11,192 bases of DNA, taken from positions 1-11,192 of the forward strand of contig PGXP01000028.1 of NCBI GenBank assembly GCA_002839205.1. Direction: 5' to 3'. The position numbers and the translations under genes were made by a program. Source of the DNA: Spirochaetae bacterium HGW-Spirochaetae-9. Its GTDB lineage: Bacteria; Spirochaetota; Spirochaetia; Treponematales; Rectinemataceae. Position 1 is the first letter of the stretch. Each line of letters begins with the position of its first letter. The notes beneath the pieces are model-generated. The model made no database searches. It was not told the DNA's origin and saw only the letters and a program-made list of their open reading frames with translations. Shown here piece after piece: positions 6,587 through 11,192 of this stretch.

Positions 6587-7636
6587 CTAGTAGCGGGTGC
6601 TGCGGAAGCGGAGGCCCATGGCCAGGCTGATGGTAGCCCTGCGGTCGGCCTCGAGGTCCTCAGGCAGGCCGGGCAGGGGAAGATAGCGACTGAAGCGGAG
6701 CTCGGAGAAAAGCCCCGCGCCCGAGGCTCCCGAGCGGAGCATGGGCGCTGACCAGCGGATGCCCGCCGAGGCGATCCAGGAGGCAGGGGCTTCATAGCCG
6801 CGCGCGGGCTCCGATGCCGAGGCGGGCAGGCTGGGATCACCCAAGGTGAGGGCCGGGCCGGCGAATATCGAGAAGCCGGTATTCTGGCCAAGCACCAGCT
6901 CCAGGGGAATGCGGAGGGTGCCGAGTAGTTCGTCCCATTCGATGCGGCTTCGCAGGCCACATGAAAAATTCCTCATGACAGGAAGGGTCGCGGCGAAGCT
7001 GATGCCGCCGCCTCTGAGTTCGATCGCGGGAGCAAGGCTGCCCAGGAGGGCTTCGGCATCCAGGATGGCCGTTAGGCTCGCCTCGAATGCCAAGCCGGAG
7101 AGGGGTGAGGCCGATACGATACGCCCGGCGAAAAGGAAACGCTTCGACCAGGCCGGCTCGTCGAGGGAGTTCCGGATCACGCCCCTTCGGCTGCCTGCGC
7201 TTGCTGCGTGGAGAAAATAGCCATCGCCCTCGTAGATGGCCACATGGTCGGCTGCCGATGGGGAGATGGCGGCACTCGATGTATTCTGTGCGGCAGGCTT
7301 GTCCAGCTCGAAAAAGACGAGGTCGCCCGGTTTGAGTTCCTTCTTCGGTATCGCGAGGACCCAAGCCCCCAGGGTATCGACGGTTCGCGGTACTGTGTGG
7401 CCGGTAGCTTCCTTGAAGACGAGAAAGACGAGGCCCGAGCAGTCGAGACCCTTCTCGCTTTCGCCGCCGAAAACATAGGGAGTGCCGATAAGCCTGTCGG
7501 CGAAGCGGAGTATGGTGTCGCGTGTTTTTGCCGGCGACAGGGTGGGAATGGGCAACTCGCCCGGCGTTGCCCATACAGGGGCGCCTGCCTGAATGCCGAT
7601 GAGTACCGCGGCGAAAAGGAAGAGAAAGCTCCGCAT
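6587..7636 (-). CDS. Secreted NlpC/P60 peptidase with C-terminal putative beta-barrel
   Basis: A 349-residue exported protein. Residues 1-23 form a signal peptide with a V-W-A cleavage site before T24 and no lipobox Cys. Residues about 36-175 are an NlpC/P60 domain, which cuts cell-wall peptides between D-Glu and diaminopimelate or similar bonds. The catalytic Cys is C66 in 'GLDCSGLV', the His is H131 in 'DHVAIYEGDGY', and H143 ('FLHAAS') is the likely third residue. A Ser/Ala-rich insert (about 112-129) precedes H131. Residues about 180-349 alternate polar and hydrophobic in about eight stretches and end in Tyr, as expected of a small outer-membrane beta-barrel. The gene has no Shine-Dalgarno and an in-frame TAG immediately before the ATG. 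It converges on rnfB and is divergent from the symporter. The barrel is inference from pattern; the peptidase domain is secure. Confidence 0.88.
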   Translation of the reverse strand: MRSFLFLFAAVLIGIQAGAPVWATPGELPIPTLSPAKTRDTILRFADRLIGTPYVFGGESEKGLDCSGLVFLVFKEATGHTVPRTVDTLGAWVLAIPKKELKPGDLVFFELDKPAAQNTSSAAISPSAADHVAIYEGDGYFLHAASAGSRRGVIRNSLDEPAWSKRFLFAGRIVSASPLSGLAFEASLTAILDAEALLGSLAPAIELRGGGISFAATLPVMRNFSCGLRSRIEWDELLGTLRIPLELVLGQNTGFSIFAGPALTLGDPSLPASASEPARGYEAPASWIASAGIRWSAPMLRSGASGAGLFSELRFSRYLPLPGLPEDLEADRRATISLAMGLRFRSTRY

Positions 7637-7642
7637 CTATAG

Positions 7643-7671
7643 AGTATCGGAACAGTCGAAGGCGCAATGAA
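7643..7671 (-). promoter_or_regulatory. Candidate promoter of the NlpC/P60 gene (possibly leaderless)
   Basis: On the minus strand, GATACT (7648-7643) matches the -10 consensus at four of six positions, and TTCATT (7671-7666) gives a weak -35 at a 17-nt spacing. The transcription start would then fall on or beside the A of the ATG (7636), which agrees with the lack of a ribosome binding site. The -35 match is poor (three of six). Confidence 0.3.
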
Positions 7672-7720
7672 ATGTGTTCGGCCGCGCGAGCTCTGTCGAT
7701 AGGGCTGGCCCATTTCTCAC

Positions 7721-7749
7721 TTGACCCACTCCTGTATCTTTGCTAGAGT
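7721..7749 (+). promoter_or_regulatory. Extended -10 sigma70-type promoter of the symporter gene
   Basis: TTGACC (7721-7726), a 17-nt spacer, then TAGAGT (7744-7749) preceded by TGC, giving an extended -10 element. The predicted start is near 7756, leaving a leader of about 75 nt before the symporter ATG at 7831. The intergenic stretch 7637-7830 holds this, the weak minus-strand promoter and the leader structure, and no small gene that I can support. Confidence 0.7.
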
Positions 7750-7785
7750 CCGCTTTCAGATTCCCATCATTGCCGCGGGCTATGC

Positions 7786-7830
7786 CAGGCCTTCCCGTAA
7801 GGCCATCCCGGTCGCGCGCCCGGAGGCCTG
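7786..7830 (+). promoter_or_regulatory. Leader with two exclusive structures around the symporter ribosome binding site
   Basis: GGCCTT (7788-7793) can pair perfectly with AAGGCC (7799-7804) over a five-base loop, leaving the Shine-Dalgarno GGAGG (7822-7826) free. Alternatively CAGGCCTTC (7786-7794) can pair with GGAGGCCTG (7822-7830), nine pairs including one G-U, hiding the whole Shine-Dalgarno up to the ATG. The two pairings share the same left arm, so they exclude each other. In a GC-rich leader this can arise by chance; no known riboswitch class is recognised. Confidence 0.3.
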
Positions 7831-9465
7831 ATGAAGACCATCCCTGCAGCGTACTTTGGCATCGCCGTCCTAATCCTTTATGTAGCTTTTATTTTTGCTC
7901 TTGGATTCCGCCGCGGCTCACGCCGCTCCTCCAGCCTGGAAGAATTCTTCCTGCGCGGCAGAAGCCTCTCCTGGATACCTCTGTTTCTCACCTTGGCCGC
8001 AACGAATTTTTCTGCTTTTACGGTCTTGGGTCTGGCAGGCGCGGGATATCGGATGGGCTACGCCTTCTATCCCGCCATGGCCTTCGGAACTGGTTTCATG
8101 GCCTTGGGCATGTATCTTGTAGGCTCGCCTTTGCGTGAAGAAGGAGCAGCCCGAGGATGGCTTAGCGCCGTGGATGCGGTCAGGGATCGACTGGGATCCG
8201 ACGCGGCGGCGAAGGTGTTTGCGTTTTTTCTTATTTTATTCACACTGCCTTATTTGGCTCTCCAGCCCATAGCAGCAGGCTACCTTCTTGAGACTGCCTT
8301 CGGAGTGCCCTATAGGTTCGGGGCTTTGGGAGTGGCCGCCCTTATCGCTCTGTACACTGCCAGGGGAGGGCTTAAGTCTCTGGCCAAGACAGATGTCTTC
8401 AACGGAATAATCCTTTTCGGCATCGCATTGGCTGTATGGGTTCTGGTGCGCCGCGCTGCTTCCGCCGCGGGCGTGGCAGGCGGCGCCATTGGGGCAGGAA
8501 ACACCGCCGGCCCCGGTGCGCAGAGCATGCCAGCGCCGGAACTTCTTGGCTATTACTTGCTTTGGTTCATGGCGGACCCTGTGTTTCCGCAATTAGGCCA
8601 GCGGTTCCTCGCTGCTTCCGGCAAGGGTGCCCTTGAAAAGAGCGTAGTTGCCTACCCTTTGGTGACCACAAGCCTCTTTTTTCTCACCATTGGCACGGGA
8701 GTGCTGGGCTTGGGTCTTGTGCCAGGGCTTTCCGGCGCGGAAACGGACAAAGTCTGGCTTTTAGCGGCGGTGAAGGCGGTAGGCCCCACGCTTTCGGGGG
8801 TTTTCGTCCTCGCCCCGCTGGCTGCCCTGGTTTCCACCATGGATTCCCAGCTCCTCGCTCTCGCCTCCATAATCGCCAAGGAGGCTAAGATGCCTGCCAC
8901 CAGCGCCGCGCCCTTAATCTATGCTATTTCAGCATTTAGCGCGGTTCTCTCTTTCTTCCCGCCCGCGGATATCCTCGCCTTCCTCAACAAGGCGAGCTTC
9001 TTGGGCTATGCGGCGCTTTTTCCCACCTTGTTCGGAATATTTTATTCGAAGAAGGCAAGCGCGATCGGCGCACTGGCGTCAATGATCGCTGGAGAGGTCA
9101 CGGTATTCGTCCTGGGATTTGGGCTTTGGTCTTCGGGAAATGTCCCGGCGATTTTTATCGTGGCCGGGGCGGCCATCCTTGCCTGGACGATCGGAAACCG
9201 AGTCCCGGCCGCGACGGCTTTCTCAGGATTCGCGCCGAGAAAGGTGGGAGCTATCCTTCCTTTCGGCTGGGCTCTTCTGTTCGCGGCGATTTTATCCAGC
9301 ACGGTTTTAGCCGGGGCATGGAGCCCTCGGGTAGACTCAGCGCCAAGAGGCTCCCCTCTGTGGCTGCAATGGAGCGCTGGTGCGGGGATCATCCTTTCCC
9401 TCTCCTTCGCCCTCTATTTTAGGCGCATGAGGAGACGCAAAGAGGAGATGGACAGAAGGGCATGA
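7831..9465 (+). CDS. Sodium:solute symporter family protein (SSS), substrate unknown
   Basis: A 544-residue inner-membrane transporter with about 13 hydrophobic segments, the usual size for the SSS family, which imports small solutes with Na+. Family signatures are 'ATNFSAFTVLGLAGAGYRMG' (58-76) in the first core helix region, 'YTARGGLKSLAKTDVFNGIIL' near 175-195, and 'LVSTMDSQLLALAS' (333-346) in the helix that carries the second Na+ site, where S335, T336 and D338 are visible. A Gly/Ala-rich loop at about 210-232 and a basic Arg/Lys-rich C-terminus (531-543) are less typical. Start 7831 has GGAGG only four bases upstream. I cannot name the substrate from sequence alone; pantothenate, proline, sugars or organic acids are all possible. 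No clear terminator separates it from metK. Confidence 0.92.
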   Translation: MKTIPAAYFGIAVLILYVAFIFALGFRRGSRRSSSLEEFFLRGRSLSWIPLFLTLAATNFSAFTVLGLAGAGYRMGYAFYPAMAFGTGFMALGMYLVGSPLREEGAARGWLSAVDAVRDRLGSDAAAKVFAFFLILFTLPYLALQPIAAGYLLETAFGVPYRFGALGVAALIALYTARGGLKSLAKTDVFNGIILFGIALAVWVLVRRAASAAGVAGGAIGAGNTAGPGAQSMPAPELLGYYLLWFMADPVFPQLGQRFLAASGKGALEKSVVAYPLVTTSLFFLTIGTGVLGLGLVPGLSGAETDKVWLLAAVKAVGPTLSGVFVLAPLAALVSTMDSQLLALASIIAKEAKMPATSAAPLIYAISAFSAVLSFFPPADILAFLNKASFLGYAALFPTLFGIFYSKKASAIGALASMIAGEVTVFVLGFGLWSSGNVPAIFIVAGAAILAWTIGNRVPAATAFSGFAPRKVGAILPFGWALLFAAILSSTVLAGAWSPRVDSAPRGSPLWLQWSAGAGIILSLSFALYFRRMRRRKEEMDRRA

Positions 9466-9505
9466 CAACAGAATCGCCAAGCGCCAACAGGTTCGTCAGG
9501 CTCGA

Positions 9506-9534
9506 TTGACTCTTTCGGGCTGGATCACTAGACT
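9506..9534 (+). promoter_or_regulatory. Sigma70-type promoter of metK
   Basis: TTGACT (9506-9511), a 17-nt spacer and TAGACT (9529-9534). The layout is nearly the same as the symporter promoter (TTGACC-17-TAGAGT). The start of transcription would be near 9541, leaving a leader of about 96 nt. Confidence 0.65.
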
Positions 9535-9551
9535 TGCCTTCAAGCCGAAGA

Positions 9552-9609
9552 CCCGGGGAAGTTTTCCTGCCGGGATCGGTCCCGCCGAGTTCGCCAAATT
9601 GCGGGCGGG
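9552..9609 (+). other. Structured metK leader with two GC-rich hairpins
   Basis: CCCGG+GGAA (9552-9560) pairs with TTCC (9564-9567) and CCGGG (9570-9574), leaving a TG bulge. CCCGCC (9581-9586) pairs with GGCGGG (9604-9609) across a 17-nt loop. Neither is followed by a T-run. metK leaders often carry SAM-sensing riboswitches in other phyla, but I do not recognise a SAM-I, SAM-II or S-box core here, so function is open. Confidence 0.35.
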
Positions 9610-9636
9610 TAAGAAATTCACGCTAAAGAGGGTCAA

Positions 9637-10824
9637 ATGTCCCCATCCCTGCGTCCCTTCACCTCCGAATCCGTGTCCGAAGGTCACCCCGACAAGCTCT
9701 GCGACCAGATTTCCGATGCCGTCCTCGACGCCTGCCTCGAAAAAGACAGACACTCCAGGGTAGCCTGCGAATGCTTCGCCACCACCGGCCTCGTCCTCGT
9801 CGGCGGCGAGATAACGACGCGCACCTATGTCGATATCCAGGACGTAGCCCGAAAAGTGGTTCGCGAGATCGGCTACGACAACCCCGACTATGGCATCGAC
9901 TGGGAGTCCATGGCCGTCCTCAACTCGATCCACAACCAGTCGCCCGACATAGCCCAGGGCGTCGAAGGCCACGGGCTCAAGGAGTACGAGGGCAAGCAAG
10001 GCGCGGGCGACCAGGGCATGATGTTCGGCTTCGCCTGCGTCGAGACTCCCGAGCTGATGCCCGCGCCCATAACTCTGGCCCACAAGGTCCTGAAGGAAGC
10101 GGCGCGGGTGCGGAAGGCCAAGGAAATCAAGTGGCTGCGACCTGACGCCAAAAGCCAGATAACGATAGAGTACGACGGTCACAAGCCCGTGCGGATCGCG
10201 GCCGTTGTCCTGTCCCAGCAGCACGATGAGCTGAACGCCTCGGGCAGCCCCCTCGCCTACGAGGAAATCCGTTCGACCCTCATCGAAAGAATATTGAAGC
10301 CGGTGCTGGAACCGACCGGTCTTCTCGATCCGGACACCCGCTACTTCATCAATCCCACGGGTCGTTTTGTAGTGGGCGGACCGGCGGGCGATACGGGGCT
10401 GACGGGACGCAAGATCATCGTGGATACCTACGGCGGCATGGGCAGGCATGGAGGGGGAGCTTTTTCGGGCAAAGATCCTTCCAAGGTTGACCGCTCGGCT
10501 GCCTACATGGCCCGCTACGTGGCGAAAAATATCGTGGCGGCGGGGCTGGCCAAGCGTTGCGAGCTGCAGCTCGCCTACGCTATCGGCGTCCCCGAGCCTG
10601 TGTCCGTCCTCGTCGACACCTTCGGAACGGCTACGGCGGACGAGGCGGCTATCGCAGCCGCCGTCGCCAAGGTCTTCGATCTGTCGCCGCGCGGCATAAT
10701 CGACAGCCTCCAGCTCAAGAATCCCATCTACCGGGCGACGGCGGCCTACGGCCATTTCGGCCGGGAAGGCTTTACCTGGGAGAAAACGGACAAGGTTGAG
10801 GCCTTGCTCAAGGCCGTCCGCTGA
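9637..10824 (+). CDS. metK: S-adenosylmethionine synthase (methionine adenosyltransferase)
   Basis: MetK makes S-adenosylmethionine from ATP and methionine, in the cytoplasm, as a tetramer of the classic bacterial type. The 395-residue protein is of normal length (about 385-400). Signatures are '[19 protein letters not shown]' (14-32) with the catalytic H17 and metal-binding D19, '[12 protein letters not shown]' (122-133), and the glycine-rich '[20 protein letters not shown]' (272-291) that binds the triphosphate. Residues about 160-175 carry the usual 'R-P-D-x-K-S-Q' motif. The start at 9637 has AAAGAGGG upstream (9625-9632). It is followed by the stop of a minus-strand gene with no spacing. 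No methionine-cycle genes are adjacent, so it appears to be its own unit. Confidence 0.97.
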   Translation: MSPSLRPFTSESVSEGHPDKLCDQISDAVLDACLEKDRHSRVACECFATTGLVLVGGEITTRTYVDIQDVARKVVREIGYDNPDYGIDWESMAVLNSIHNQSPDIAQGVEGHGLKEYEGKQGAGDQGMMFGFACVETPELMPAPITLAHKVLKEAARVRKAKEIKWLRPDAKSQITIEYDGHKPVRIAAVVLSQQHDELNASGSPLAYEEIRSTLIERILKPVLEPTGLLDPDTRYFINPTGRFVVGGPAGDTGLTGRKIIVDTYGGMGRHGGGAFSGKDPSKVDRSAAYMARYVAKNIVAAGLAKRCELQLAYAIGVPEPVSVLVDTFGTATADEAAIAAAVAKVFDLSPRGIIDSLQLKNPIYRATAAYGHFGREGFTWEKTDKVEALLKAVR

Positions 10825-11192
10825 TCAGGCGATGCCCGTCACCGAAAGGCCATCGATGAGGATAGCCTTGGGACAGAGGGAACGGCTGGCCAGGGCGCGT
10901 TCGGTAGAGCGCCGCATGGTCGATCTGAATTCAGCGACCGAACCCGAGATGGATCCGCCCGTCACCGGAACGCGTTTCTGCCCGTCGAACCAGTAGGCCA
11001 GCCTGATTTCGGCCCCAAAATCGCCCGTGACGGCATCCAGCCTGAAGTCAGAGAACATCACCGGCTCAAGATAGGGCGAAGCGCGCATATCAGCCAGGCT
11101 CATGGAGCCGGGCGATACGGAGAAGAGGGAGAAAGCCCCCCTGCGAGGCTGGCCCAGCCAGTCGGCGTAGCGGATAGGGCCAACGAGGCTCG
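10825..11192 (-). CDS. TldD/PmbA family metalloprotease-like protein, C-terminal fragment
   Basis: The minus-strand frame is open to the window edge, so the last 121 residues are seen; the ATG at 11103 is internal, because the frame stays open upstream with plausible residues. The end resembles the C-terminal domain of TldD/PmbA proteins: 'GAEIRLAYWFDGQKRVPVTG' is followed by 'GSISGSVAEF' and, at the end, 'CPKAILIDGLSVTGIA'. In Escherichia coli TldD and TldE (PmbA) form a protease that matures microcins and degrades CcdA. The fragment lacks the N-terminal zinc-binding region, so the subfamily (TldD or PmbA) cannot be settled. Its TGA is the reverse complement of TCA 10825-10827, directly touching the metK stop. 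Confidence 0.8.
   Translation of the reverse strand, partial: SLVGPIRYADWLGQPRRGAFSLFSVSPGSMSLADMRASPYLEPVMFSDFRLDAVTGDFGAEIRLAYWFDGQKRVPVTGGSISGSVAEFRSTMRRSTERALASRSLCPKAILIDGLSVTGIA

Noticed and set aside
9496..10755. 419-codon minus-strand open frame over metK
   Set aside because: Antisense shadow of metK; composition is unlike a real protein and no motif or ribosome binding site is visible.

Overview
The window (about 11.2 kb, GC-rich) reads as ordinary chromosome of an anaerobic bacterium. A spirochaete is my best guess, from the yidC-khpB pair, the rnfCDGEAB gene order and the overall protein style. No 16S rRNA or other lineage marker is present, so the assignment is tentative. There are no mobile elements, CRISPR arrays, tRNA or rRNA genes in view.

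Layout. (1) Positions 1-1229: the 3' end of yidC, then khpB/jag, closed by a strong intrinsic terminator. (2) Positions 1230-6545: a complete six-gene Rnf operon (rnfC, D, G, E, A, B). It has its own sigma70-like promoter, overlapping or nearly touching genes, a good Shine-Dalgarno before each gene, and a terminator. (3) Positions 6587-7636, minus strand: a secreted NlpC/P60 cell-wall hydrolase with a C-terminal part that looks like an eight-stranded outer-membrane beta-barrel. (4) Positions 7721-9465: a sodium:solute symporter with a clear extended -10 promoter and a leader that can hide its ribosome binding site. (5) Positions 9506-10824: metK with its own promoter and a structured leader. 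(6) Positions 10825-11192, minus strand: the C-terminal end of a TldD/PmbA-family protein whose stop codon directly abuts that of metK.

How the genes fit together. Rnf couples electron transfer between ferredoxin and NAD to ion transport across the membrane, giving a Na+ or H+ gradient. The symporter next door could spend a Na+ gradient, but that link is inference from family knowledge and proximity only. YidC and KhpB concern membrane protein insertion and RNA binding. MetK makes S-adenosylmethionine.

The most interesting points are the hydrolase/beta-barrel fusion, a set of changed residues next to cluster- or flavin-binding motifs across the Rnf subunits, and the possible translational switch before the symporter. 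I did not find convincing evidence of a wholly new multi-gene system.
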